64,000 nucleotides of DNA from Tetrapyrgos nigripes. Lineage: Eukaryota; Basidiomycota; Agaricomycetes; Agaricales; Campanellaceae. The notes under the pieces were generated by a model. The model saw nothing but the letters and a program-made list of their open reading frames with translations, searched no databases and was not told the DNA's origin. The position numbers were made by a program, and so were the translations under genes. The stretch covers positions 62,001 to 126,000 of the forward strand of contig JAACJM010000200.1 in assembly GCA_013368315.1 (NCBI GenBank), read 5' to 3'. Positions 36,202 to 47,600 of the stretch are shown piece by piece; the stretch's first letter is position 1; every line of letters starts with the position of its first letter.

Positions 36202-37075
36202 GCTGAGACTCAGAGTGCGAGGGAGAGTGACATGAAGAGGCCGAGATATCCTGTCACATTATATATGTCGGCGGTAAGAGCATATGGAGCTATCCATTTC
36301 CTTGCCGAATTTAGGTCGTATGATCAAATCAGGGGTTGACGATACTCAGTTTGGTGGATACTGGTGGCATGTTATAGACTTTGGGAGTCTCTCTACGTCC
36401 TACGGTCCGGGTAAATGAGGCAGTCTGCAGGTTTGAGTCAATCACTGCAGCGAACATGTCTTTCAGGGTCTGGCGCAGTTCGAACAATGAGTATTGGTGC
36501 TGTGCTCAAGGCAATGATTACCTCGGTCATGGTGGCACGCTTGTAGAGCGCGCTGTTCCTGAGGTTCATTACCTTCCGGCTTATACATATACAATGGTGT
36601 AAAAGCCTTGAACAAACCTGATGGAAAAGACCGCTCAGCACTGGAAGCGGATATTAAAAATAACACCGGATTGTCAGACGGCCCTGATCAGTTAGTTAGA
36701 TACACAGCGTGGTCTCACTCTGGAACTGCTGGACTGAGTACATTAATTCAGCCTGTATTCACACAATCGCGAGCCAGAAATACTAGAAGGGTGAAACATT
36801 ATTCAGAGTCTTTAGAGCCAGACGGAGGAGGAGTCTATTACCCAGGCTGGGACCAAAAATTGGACAGAATGAGACAGTTATTCCGTTGGGAGTAAGTAGA
36901 TCCGTCGGATTTGATCTCTTCTTATTGCATTATCATCATTGCGCTACTGTAATTCTACAAAAATACTATAAGTACATCAGCGTTTGGTTCAAGAATGTCA
37001 AGACGGACGATTATCGAATTGAATGATAAAAGAAAATCAGGATTAACCTAAGGGCTAAACAGCGCCGACCTCCAA
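36202..37075. other. Intergenic with a coding-like relic at about 36825-36875
   Basis: No intact gene. A plus-strand frame holds GGGVYYPGWDQKLDR near 36826-36870, and a sequence with the same protein pattern recurs near 50236-50280. The flanking frames are not coherent. Confidence 0.45.
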
Positions 37076-39314
37076 TCACCAAACCGGCGTCTTCTCTGGG
37101 TTTCTATCCCAGCAAACCTCCAACTCATTAACTCCTTTCCTTCTTGCATACCTATAAATCTTTCCTGTACCCGTCGCCCAAGGAAACATCGGATTCGTAG
37201 GCTGACCACCTCCACTCTTCTTCAGCTCTTCATCTTCTTCCCTAAACGCCACTCTGGCTTTCTCCCAAGCTTCTGTATCGGTAACAGTACCCGTACCCTT
37301 CCCTCCCTTGATCTCCATATCCTTCAACATCTTTGCGAGTTCATCAACGCTCGGAAGATCACGCATACTTGGATAATAACCCTCCAACCAACCGTCTTCA
37401 GGCCCTCCACGACGTCCTCCACGCGTCAAGTAGGCTTCAAAGCTTCGCTTCCGGTCGTGGATGATCATCTCTCCATCTTCCTTCACCCTATTACGCTGGA
37501 CTTTGATGAGGAAAGGGTTATTGCCGTGGATATTCGGGGGAGGTCCTTTGGGATGGTTGGGATCGGTGAATCTGGTCGAGTTTTCGATATCAGGAGTTTT
37601 CATGGCTCGAGTGGAGACGCCGGTAGCTGCGAGAGGGATGCCTAGCATGTTGGCAATACGGATGTCTTCGGTTTCGTAGTTGAATTTGAGAGGATGGAAT
37701 TTCGCGCCCGTGAGGGTTTTGCAGAGGGACTTGTGTTCCTTCCAATGTAGCTTTTGACACTCTGGAAAGGAAAACGCGACGAAACGACGGGTAATGACGG
37801 GTATTTGGAAAGAGGAACGACGGGGATACATGCACAATAGAGCGCATATATGAAGATCCCGCGACGTTGTATGCGTCGAAAAGAAAGTTGGAGACGCATA
37901 TGTCCAGAAAAGGAAAGATATGGGTCCAATCAAATGTTAAAGCGCGCGTATGCGTGTAAAATGACAGGGAAAACAGTGAAAATGAGTTCAAAAGAAGAAA
38001 CATACATCAGTGAGTGAGAGCCCAGCGAGTAAAAAAAGACTTACCGCTCCCGCAATACTCGACAGCCAAACACCCAGAACATTTACTCACACCCTTCTTT
38101 TCGCAAACCACGCATCCTTCCGTCTTTGTGAGCTTTGCCAAATCCTCGTGGCTAAGTGGACCCATCGGTAGGAGGAAAGAGAAGAAAAATAGACGCTCCT
38201 CTTCGCCTTGGACGCGTTTCTTTTGATATTCCGCTTTGAAGTCGGAGGAGAGACGTTTGGAGTTGGAATTGAGAATGGTGAGGAGAAGCATTTGCTCTTC
38301 GGGAGTAGTAGTAATCTGGGAGCCATTGGCAGGGGTCATATGTTGTGCGATCCATCTCAGGGTGTCCATGGGTGGCGTGTTACGACCAGCCGACGCGTAG
38401 GTGACGATGATAATGGGAACGTCGGGCTTCTCTGTTAGGCGACGGACTTCGACCATCTGGTAGTATTAGAGGTTTAGTAAATGATAGCGGTGAAGGAATA
38501 GATTACTCACTCGCATACAGATAGCCTGCATATGATCCTTCTCCTGCAAACAGCGAACCGTCGTCCATTATCCCAGCACTTGCTCAGAGTCATCAGAGTC
38601 TGGCGTACATCCATGAAAGGATTCTGATAGAGAGGAAACGCGTTCGGACCCTGAGATAAACTCTTCAACCCTTCCGACAAACTGCTCCTTCGAATCGCCT
38701 CAAAAATGGTTCTCGGGTTGGTAGATACGGAGTCCCAGGTTGGGTACTTTGGCGAAGCGGGATTGAAAGAGTCTTCTGGGAGCACCTGAGCCGTGGATTG
38801 GGAGAGACTGATGGCGGATTGAAGTCGTTTGTCGATAGTCGCGTCTTTGGTGAAAGCTCGACGCCATGGATGCCAACAAGCGGATCTTGTCTTCTCGAGG
38901 AATGTCGATAGCAGCACCAGCTGGGTCTTTGAAGACGCGTTTCATGTGCGACACGATGACTCTGACCCAGTCCAGACACCCGGCCTTGCAGTTGACGTCT
39001 TTGTGAAGTTTGCATTCGAAAATCGGCTCGCCGTGTTCATTCTTCTCCTTTGTGGGCGAAAACGATCCAAAAACGCTTGGAAGCGGTGGCCTGCTCTATA
39101 ATAGACGTTTATAATGAGATGCCGACGTGTAACAGGTCTATAAACGTACCCCGAGGTCAACAGGATCCTTCAAGCCAGGGAATATTCGTTTCAACTCGTT
39201 TTCCATCATAAAGTTGTTAGTGATTCGGTGGTCATAGTGGCAGTCGTTGCAAAACTCAAAGCCGTGGTCTGCACAGAAGCACAAGTCGCCGACATGGATC
39301 ATATCGCCTGCCAT
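37076..39314 (-). CDS. MYND-finger protein, frame apparently disrupted in the first half
   Basis: The gene starts with a Cys/His cluster (DLCFCADHGFEFCNDCHYDHR, from ATG at 39314). After an intron near 39100-39150 come ECKLHKDVNCKAGCLDWVRV and DKIRLLASM. Later parts read NPFMDVRQTLMTLSKCWDNG, CLQEKDHMQAICMR-MVEVRRL, and a MYND zinc finger CVVCEKKGVSKCSGCLAVEYC split by an intron of about 300 nt from ECQKLHWKEHKSLC. The basic C-terminal half ends at 37076. Between DKIRLLASM and the next block, near 38850-38880, the frame shifts, and again between CWDNG and CLQEKDHM near 38550. Both could be bridged only by odd introns that remove conserved-looking sequence. It is either a decaying gene or carries sequence errors. 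Confidence 0.65.
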
Positions 39315-39657
39315 GGTTGAAGGGGGAAAGTCTCAGTTCAAGAGAGGGCCATTATGTAATTTAAGAAGCGACGCCAAACTAACCCCTCCGATCGCGACTG
39401 CGAAAAAGATCGCCCAGCAAGTCGGATTGGGTTAGGAATTGTTAGCAAGAAAAGACGGTATATTTAGGATAAAGGTACAGAAGTCAATAATAGTCCAAAC
39501 GTCCAAACGTCCATCAAACGGGAAAGATTACTACTGGTGTAGATAAATGATTCCAAATTCACGACTCCCGTACCGATTGATTGTCAAGTCAGGCGCATAC
39601 ATAGAGCATATATCCACTCCGTACGGGCGAACGCGAAACTTTTTTCGGTACCTACGT

Positions 39658-40382
39658 TCAGAGAACGAAAGCACCAGCAACGACACCTGCTAAACTGACA
39701 ATGACAGCCAGGGCCGCACCAGGTCCGGAAACCAACGTGACGGGAGTAGAAGCAGCATTGGTGTTGGCAGCTGAGGCACCAGAATTCGAAGCGGTGTTGG
39801 AGCCAGAGTTTGTAGCGGTGTTGGAGTTGCCAGGTGCGACTGAACGGGAGACGCTGTTGGTGGGAGAGGTGCCTGAGGGAATGGATGCAGATCCAGTACT
39901 AGAGCCAGAACCGCCGGTAGCTGATGCAGTGTCTGAACTACCGCTACCGCTACTACCGCTACTGCTACCACCGCTGACTGTAGGAATATAGCAAGACGCG
40001 TCAATAAAAGAGAGAGAAAGAACGTCGATCAAAAACTCACCCGCAGCGCACTGTTGTTGCTGAAGTGAAAGAGCGGATTGTATTTGGTCCGGGCAATTGC
40101 TTGTGACGCAACCGGCGGCATTAGTCTGGAAGGTGGTATCGGTACAGATACACTGAATGTCGTTACTGTGCACGCCGTTAATCAACATAAACCAGGACAT
40201 AGACGATAGACAGCTTACATGTCCGTGCAGCTGCTACCAGAAAGACTCTGCGTGAGGCAGTTGGTTAAACAGTCACTGAGAGTGGGTGTAGCTTCAGCGC
40301 TAGTGTCCGTGCTGGAAGAATCTTGGGCATTGACGGCGAGTATGGTAATACCGAATAAGACGACGAGTTTGCTGGAGAACAT
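39658..40382 (-). CDS. CFEM-domain GPI-anchored-type surface protein
   Basis: Exons 40382-40219, 40165-40041 and 39977-39658 give 202 residues. A signal peptide (SSKLVVLFGITILAVNA) is followed by a CFEM domain with all eight cysteines: SDC, TNC, SSC, IQC, CIC, AGC, SNC and QQC. After it comes a Ser/Gly/Thr/Asn-rich stalk and a hydrophobic C-terminus (GPGAALAVIVSLAGVVAGAFVL) fit for GPI attachment. CFEM proteins act at the fungal surface in haem or iron uptake, adhesion or host interaction; the role here is unknown. The intron between CTD and INDIQC is phase-correct. Confidence 0.9.
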
Positions 40383-41370
40383 GATGGGCAGAAAACTTGT
40401 GATAGAGTTGCGTTGGTGTCTTGGGACGGTGGGCGTAGACAAGAAGGAAGGATATCGTCCCACCCCACATTTTTATATCTTCGAGGGACCGAATTAGAAC
40501 GTGGGAACTGGGCGTTAATGAGGAAAGGGCTGAAATGACGTAAGCGTGTCGATCCTACTTTTGGACAAGATCGTGGATGACAGCGGGGCCTGTTGTCCAT
40601 CCGCAGCTGTGCTTAATATGACCCAAGCGAAGTGGCGAAAGCTCCAAAGGGGGCCTTGGGACGGCTTGAATTACATCTAAACTGAGGCAACGTTTCCTGA
40701 CATCAGGAGTACTGTCAGGGGATCATCTGATATTCCACGGCTATGTTGATGGTTCAGTGATGCAAGCTCCTCGTCAGAGCGACTCAACCCCTGTCCTAGG
40801 CCGGCATGTGTCTTGGAGAGGAGGTGGATCCAGGTCACAAGGCACAGTCAAAGAACGAAGCTAGTCCATGCACAATAGGGACTCACCTCGGCGACTGCGC
40901 ACATCCACCCGTTTGACGTTAGGTACTACAACGCAAAGGGACCCCTGTTTCAAAGAATCATTGATGACGTTCAAGAATAGTTCGAGCTTCTTATGACCAT
41001 GATAGATAGATAGACACCCGCCAAGTGGCCCGTTCAGGACCCGCTGAGATGGCGATGACAGTATCAAAGATAGGAACTCACCTCTATGCGTAGAAATTCG
41101 CCGTTCCAGGACCATAGCATCCTCCTCAGAGCAAATTCTTCTCGGGTATCAAAGTTCTCCGTTAAGACGTCAAAGAAAAAAACTGACTGATTGATCGTCA
41201 ACACGTCCATGATCTTGGCGATATGAACGAGTTTGGATGAACTGAGAGCGATCCTGACTTGGAAGCGGCGGCAATGAAGGGTGGAAAGATCAGCCAACGG
41301 TGACTGAGACGATGCGTTTGAGTCTAGGGCACTGTAAGCAAACCTTTCAATCAGAGAGTTGAGGTGAAGG
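40383..41370. other. Intergenic, nothing firmly recognised
   Basis: A minus-strand frame at 41064-41384 (ALDSNASSQSPLADLSTLHCRRFQ) is protein-like but matches no family I know. Its left neighbour is non-coding. Confidence 0.35.
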
Positions 41371-42760
41371 ATAATCAAAAGCAACGCAAGTACTCACCCG
41401 AACAGAAGGCAAATGCCATTGAGGCCAATGGTCATATCTTACTGAAGGCTGAGTCTAGTCAGGTAAGGTCGGCGCGACCAGTCGAAAAAGCAAAAGCCAT
41501 GAAGGTGAATAGCTATATCGTCTCGTGAGCTCCATCCAGTCAAGGTAGATAAAGAATCCATCCGAGAGGAAAACCACAGTGTTACGAAGACGATGGAACG
41601 TTTCCGAACAGAAGAAAGATCTAATGGTCAGAGTCGACGACCAGAGATAAGGGAGTCGGGCAAACAACATACTCGGCATCCAATCCTCAGCTGAAGGGAG
41701 ACAGTAGACTTGCGTCGACTACTAGTACATACTCTCGTCTCTAATGCCAGTTCTGAGTTGAGTCGAGGCCTCTGTTGGAGTTTTCGGTTTGCCGCGTCTC
41801 AGTATGGCCATGAGACCTTCAGGGATGCTGAGAAGAGATCAATGCAAAGGAGGGAAAAAGAAGTGACGTGAATCTGAATGCACAGATGTCGTATCACAAA
41901 TATGAGGAGAGAAGCAAGAGACGGACGTAGGACCCTTGATTGATGAAACTGATAGGGCTGAAAATTTTGTCCAATGAATCCGATTGTATGTCTCGAGGGC
42001 GCAGACCCTTTCCTTCAGTACATCCCGACCTTTATCTATCCTAAAGAAGAAGAAATCATCCAAGCATGAGGATGACGAACCTTCAAGGTTAAAATGCACA
42101 GGAAACCCGGGAGCTCTACATAGGAACTTGAGAGCCAGCGGCGAGTTGGATAGAAAACTGCCCAAGGAGGTACTATATGACGTTTCGGACTCATTTTTCT
42201 GTCATTGATAGATGATGGAGGTAAGGGAAAACAGTCATCGGAAGATGCCGAGATGGTTCTGACTCGACCAATGCCGTGACTTCTGTTTGCATCGGCTCTA
42301 GGCCCGCTCTGCCTACAGTCTTGTACATGGGACCGTCGTGTTTCTTGGTCAACTAGCTAGTAGGACAAACATCAATCCGCACCAATTATTGAGGGAGACA
42401 ATTTCTTCGCAGTTTCGTCCCGCCCGGAATGTTACTGTATGTAGCTCTCCAAAATTCTCATCAATCATCAGAATGGAAGACCGAGTCAAATATGGAAGCT
42501 GCATTCAAATGGTAGTCCTGTTGTATTAGTAATCCAACCGTCACCAATAAATTTCCAAGCTAGTGGCGAGCACCTTCAGTGCCATAACCACCTAGAAATC
42601 AGACAACGTCCCCAACGTCCCTCCTTCCAGTCTTTCCTTGCCTTGCCTTTCGTTAACCAGTGAGCTGTCTGCACATCGAACCTTGTGTGCACTGACTAAC
42701 TTTTGCGTCGACCAGATCTATCCTCATCGTTTTGCTCTCGCAGCCACTCTGGAGTACACC

Positions 42761-43164
42761 ATGCCCTTTGACGGAATCTTGACTGCGAATGAGACTACTA
42801 GTGAGTCAATCCATGGCAATCTAAACTTAGGTTTTGCTCTTACTTCTCCGATGTAGCTCTCATCATCGTTTTCTGTCTTCTCGCCCTCGGAGCCCTAGCT
42901 TTCGTGGTTCTCTTCTCTATCCACGCTCTAACAACCAAGGACGACATTTTCGGTGACGACGCAGCCGCATTCGAATTTGAAAAGGCCCGTTTCATTGTAG
43001 CTGATCCAAGAAACGAAGCGGCCTACACCAATGTCACCGTGTCTGCCCCACACCCAATGAACGTATCCAACGGTGCAATTGATAGAGTTGCAGCTACTCG
43101 TTGGGACCGAGACGCTGACCAACGTCTCGTCATGATGTTGAAAGATTCCGGATTCATCGTGTGA
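42761..43164 (+). CDS. Small single-pass membrane protein, copy 1
   Basis: Exons 42761-42800 and 42857-43164 give 115 residues. After a short leader (MPFDGILTANETT) comes one hydrophobic span (LIIVFCLLALGALAFVVLFSI) and an acidic/polar C-terminal domain (DDIFGDDAAAFEFEKARFIV, then DRDADQRLVMMLKDSGFIV). I do not recognise a family. The duplicate at 46078-46483 keeps the exon structure and most residues, which supports both being real genes. Confidence 0.65.
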
Positions 43165-43386
43165 TTTAGAGCTCAGGTAGGTCCAACCGCCGTTCACTGT
43201 ACCAGTGTCTTCTCAGCGCTCATCCTCGCTCCCATTGTAGATACCAGCTGCCTTACACCTCGCAGAGATATCGTCACCTGAAGTAGCTATGGACATCCAT
43301 CATGGGCTTGACCTGTAGTACCCTTTCTTCTCTGCCAGTCCTTTTCGTCCTTTTCGTTTCAGTTTGTTTCATACAACAAAAAAATC

Positions 43387-43908
43387 ATACAGTACTACCA
43401 TTTCGATCAATTCGTCAGGGGTGTGTGACCGTGACCGCGCAAATGAAATAAAATTTTCGTCAATTGATGGTGGGACCTGTGATCTCCACAAATTTTCTGC
43501 CGAAGGCGACGAAAAATTTCCCTTTTTGGGCATAAATCCAGGGGTCACCGCCTGGACAATTTGTCAATGAAATGAAATTAACAGTTGACTACCTATCACC
43601 TTGGGCGGCGTTGGATATTTCCAAAGATCTCTGTGCAAACTTAAATTTCGGATTTTTCAGTGCCATTTTTGCTCTCCCGGGTCTACTCCATATGGGACTG
43701 ATTTGAGGCCGAACAGCCATATGGAGTAGCTCCAGCGCCGAGCATAAATTCGTCATTTATGTTTGCCCAAAAGATCTTTCCAAATATGCATTGCCGCCCA
43801 AGGTGTATGCTACTTATGAGCATTTGTGACCTGTGACTGGCTCAAAAATTTCATCAAATTTTAGGCCTGTGACCTGTGACCAGACAAATTGATTGAAATG
43901 ATACAGTA
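43387..43908. mobile_element. 506-bp inserted element with 8-bp target duplication and central palindrome
   Basis: ATACAGTA occurs at 43387-43394 and 43901-43908. Just inside are inverted ends: CATTTCGATCAATTCGTC on the left (from 43399) and its diverged complement GACAAATTGATTGAAATG on the right (43883-43900). The paralogous site in the second unit (TACAGTA, 46645-46651) is empty. At 43683-43731 sits CTACTCCATATGG mirrored by CCATATGGAGTAG. There is no coding capacity. Confidence 0.78.
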
Positions 43909-44034
43909 TCATTTCTGGCTACCGGTAGCACATCCAGACAGTCTTTTTTCAACATAGCCTTCACTATCCTTGTTGGTCCACAAAAATTGGCATTCCTGAG
44001 TGTGGCCGCCAGCCCTATAGCATTAACGCCAGAC

Positions 44035-44387
44035 TACTGTACCGGCATGAATGGAAGTTCAGTCATTTTCACTGTGACAAATTTTAGGTCCAGTTCATCC
44101 AGTTCAGTGGCTGATGTGATGTGTGACAGATCAAAAAACTAGTTCATTTTTAAGTCAGTTTTTGGTTCATTTTGGTGTTCAGGCTTCTCTAAGCCTAAGT
44201 ATTGTACTCTAAATAGATAGAAAACATATATAATGTGCGGTAGAGCCCAAAAAAATAGCTTTTTCACCTGAAACTTGCCCAAGATTAGCCTGGTTCACCT
44301 TTCGTCACACAGGTTCAGTCGCCAAATCTGAACAGTTCAGACCGCGTTGTGATCTGTGACTGAACTTCCTTTCATGCCGGTACAGTA
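44035..44387. mobile_element. 349-bp TA-flanked MITE (Tc1/mariner-like)
   Basis: The inverted ends begin CTGTACCGGCATGAATGGAA (44037) and, read inward from the right (44385), CTGTACCGGCATGAAAGGAA, continuing through GTTCAGTCA in both. Each end is bordered by TA. The inside is AT-rich without a gene. The end sequence and TA target point to a Tc1/mariner-type transposase supplied elsewhere. Confidence 0.78.
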
Positions 44388-44776
44388 ATATAGTCTGGTA
44401 TCAAAGTCATATCATAGGGCGTAGCATTTTGTTATTGCATAATCCTTTCAGGCAGGTCCATGGCATAGCGAGATCACCCTCAAAATACCACAATTCTTTT
44501 CCTATGCATTTAAAAGGCCTCAAAGATCACATCTACAAATTTTGATCAAGAACAACGGAGTTTTAGTGCCACTAGCAATGGACGAGAAAATTGCAGCCAA
44601 ATCTTGTCGCGGAAGTGGCTGTGCTTGCCGCGGAAATGGAGCTCGTTCTAGTTCGTTTTTCTTCGCGATCTTTGGGATGCAGCACGGTAGATAGTCATAG
44701 AGTAGGTGTATGAAATAAAACATGTATAGTGTGTATCGTCAGTCTGGTTTCACGAGACTAGTAGACATAGTAAGGA

Positions 44777-46742
44777 TGATCAAAAACAATGCAAGTACTA
44801 CTCACCCGAATGCAAATACCGTTGAGGCCAATAACCGTATCGTACTGAAGGCTGAGTCAGTTAAGGTCCAAGTCAGCGCCGCCAATCGAAAAAGCAAAAG
44901 CCATGAAGGTGAATAGCCATATCGTCTTGTGAGCTCCGACCAGTCAAAGCCGCTGGTAGTCTAGATGAAAACTCCATCCGAGAGGAAAACTACGGTGTTA
45001 GGAAGGCAATGGGAACGTTTTCGACTTGAGAAGACAACGGAGGAGACAGCAGACTTACGTCGACTGATACTCTTATCTCCGCTCTAGTATTGCCACAAGA
45101 CCTCCAGGGATGCTAAGAACAGGAGATCAATGCAAGGGAGGGGGGAAAGAAGAGAAGAAGAGAAGAACAAGAAGAAAGTGACGTGAATCCGAATGCATAG
45201 GCGAATCACAAATATGAGAGAAGCAAGGAAGGACGTAGCTGAGCTGAGCGATTGATTGATGAAACAGAGTAATGCAGGATGATGATAGGGCTGGCGGCTG
45301 AAATTTGGCCACTGAATCTGATTATAGGACCCGCAGACCCTTTCCTTCAATACATCCCGATCCTTGTCGATCTATCCTAAAGAAGAAAAATCATCCAAGC
45401 ACGAGGATGACGATCTTCAAAGTTAAAATGCCCAAGAAAATCGGAGATCTACATAGAAACTTGAGATCTTGAGAGCCGGTGGAGAAAAATAAATGCCTAA
45501 GTGAGGGTATTTCTGTCCGTGAGGATGGAAAGAATAGTCATCGGAAGATGACGAGATGGTTCTGACTCGACCAACGCCGTTTCGGCGGCCGTGTCAACCA
45601 AAAACTTCTCAATGCATCTCTATGCCCGCTCTGCTTACAGTATTTTACATAGGACCGTGTCGTGCGCTTTCTTGAGCTAGCCAGCAGGACAGCCAAGAAT
45701 CATTGAGAAAGAGACAATTGCTTGTGCAATTGAATGTAGTACGGTCTGCGAGAGGAGGACTGGAATGTTGCTGGATGTGGGAGAGCTCATGATTTTTCAT
45801 TCTCATGTCGATCATCAGAAGTGATGGAAGCTGTATTGAGATCCCTTTGTATATAAATTTCCGAGCGAGTAGCGAGCATCCTTAAATACTCCTCCTCCTC
45901 CTCCTCAGTGCCATAACCACCCAAAAATCAGACAACGTCTCCAAAGTCCCTCCTTCCGGTCCTTGCTTGCCCTTTGTTAATCGGTGAGTTGTCTGCACAT
46001 CGAGCCTTATATGCACTGACTCGACCAAATTTATCCTCATCCTTTTACTCTCGCAGCCACTCTGAAGTACTTGCACGATGATCTTCGACGGAATTTTGAC
46101 TGCGAATGAGAATACTGGTGAGTCAATCCATGTCTATCCAGACTTAGGATTTAACTTCAAGTTACTTCTCCGATGTAGTTCTCATCATCGCTTTCTGTGT
46201 TCTCGCTTTCGGAGCCTTAGCTTTCATGGGTCTTTTCGTCCTCTACACTCAGACTACCAACGATGATGTTTTTGGTGACGACACAATCGCATTCGGATAT
46301 GTAAAGGCCCGTTTCATTGCAGCTGATCCAGGAAACGAAGCGGCCTACACCAATGTCACTGTGTCTACGCCACGTCCAATGAACTTATCCAGCGCAATGG
46401 ATAGACTTTCAGCTACTCGTTGCGACCGAGACGCTGACCAACGTCTCTTCGAGGCGTTGAAAGATTCTGGGTTCATCGCGTGATTTATAGCTTAGGTGGG
46501 TTCTTGAATCGGTCATTGTACTGGGGTCTTCAATCCAGCGCTCATCCTCGCTCCCATTGAAGGTTCCAGCTGCTTCACATCTCCTAATACCTTCCTTTCT
46601 GCCAGTCCTTTTCGTTTCGATTTCTACGATACAACAAAAAATTGTACAGTATCGTTTTGGCTACTGGTAGCACATCCGTCCAGTCCTTTTTTGCAATATA
46701 GCCTTCAATACGCTTGTTGGTCCACAAACAATTGGCATTGAT
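44777..46742. repeat. Second segmental duplication, unit 2
   Basis: This is a diverged copy of 41371-43993 with several indels in the noncoding left half. It ends with the small membrane-protein paralog and its 3' flank. Confidence 0.8.
46078..46483 (+). CDS. Small single-pass membrane protein, copy 2
   Basis: Exons 46078-46117 and 46179-46483 give 114 residues, paralogous to 42761-43164. The span is LIIAFCVLAFGALAFMGLFV, and the tail keeps DDVFGDDTIAFGYVKARFIA and DRDADQRLFEALKDSGFIA. The intron is in the same place and phase. Most differences are substitutions, with one residue lost (VSNGAIDR against LSSAMDR), as expected for a gene under constraint. Confidence 0.65.
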
Positions 46743-47218
46743 AGGCGTGCGGATATGAGTCTATTCAGAATGAAAGGTAAGATCAGACAATGGCCGAAGA
46801 GAGTGAAGTGGCCAATCATACTTTAAACGTCCATCTATAACATAAGTCTTCTTCGCTGACGAGGAAAGTGTCCTCCGTAAACAGCATGCGTGCAAGGGTT
46901 AATTTCTATGAAGGACTTCTCAGATATGTTTTACGAATTGGAGGGACAAACAAAGAGAGCATGAAACTGAAGATGAGTTCTACCAGCTTTAGGACCTAGC
47001 TGACCTACCTGTAGTGCCGCCTGAAAGCTATATGCCTACTTACTAGGGTGCCCGTAGACTCGGCTCTAGGCCAGCTATTGGCAATCGGTAAGATAGGTCA
47101 CGTGGATGCCCCTATTTGGGTTTGGACGCCGGTAGGACCGGCCCAGTATAGCTGGTCTGCCCGGTTCTGGCTGCATCTGATATTTCCTATCGATTTCGCT
47201 CAAATCGCCTTATAGCAC
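46743..47218. other. Intergenic, nothing recognised
   Basis: No gene, RNA or clear repeat structure was seen. Confidence 0.4.
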
Positions 47219-47495
47219 CTTGAGTTCTCCACAGACCCTCAAGGTTATTATACCAAAATGTAAAGTTTTCAAAGGGCTTTCAGACGCCCCCTCAACCGTC
47301 CCAATCGGCGACCATTTGCCTGACATATAGGTGCAGGGGTGTTTTTTGGCCTATCTGGGGAACTGGGTTTATCAACAAGCCCAGGGAACCTCGAGTTCTC
47401 CACTGATCCCCAAGGTTAGTATGCGGAAATGTAAGGTTTTTGAAGGGCTTTCAGACGCCCCCTCAGCCGTCCAAATTGGCGACCATTTGCCTGAC
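47219..47495. repeat. Two-copy repeat with 171-bp offset
   Basis: About 107 bp starting CTTGAGTTCTCCAC at 47219 recurs at 47390 (CTCGAGTTCTCCAC). Both contain GGGCTTTCAGACGCCCCCTC and GGCGACCATTTGCCTGAC. It abuts the foldback element. Confidence 0.8.
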
Positions 47496-47600
47496 GCCTG
47501 GAACCGAATTACAGCGAAGATATCAAACGGGCTTTTGCCAGGCTGCAAAGCGCCTTCTTGGACACACATCCGGAGCAGGCGGAGTGGTTGGGAGATCATG

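Larger units (their letters stand above)
41371..43993. repeat. Second segmental duplication, unit 1
   Basis: Sequence from ATAATCAAAAGCAACGCAAG (about 41371) to AATTGGCATT (about 43993) is repeated from about 44777 to 46742. It contains an unassigned minus-strand region and the first small membrane-protein gene. It is longer than unit 2 mainly because of the 506-bp element at 43395-43900. Confidence 0.8.

Noticed and set aside
39701..39991. 96-codon plus-strand frame rich in Glu and Pro
   Set aside because: It is the antisense shadow of the CFEM protein's Ser/Gly stalk.
41455..42165. Minus-strand multi-exon membrane protein in the second duplication
   Set aside because: Frames are not conserved in the duplicate copy, which has different indels, and no family is recognised.
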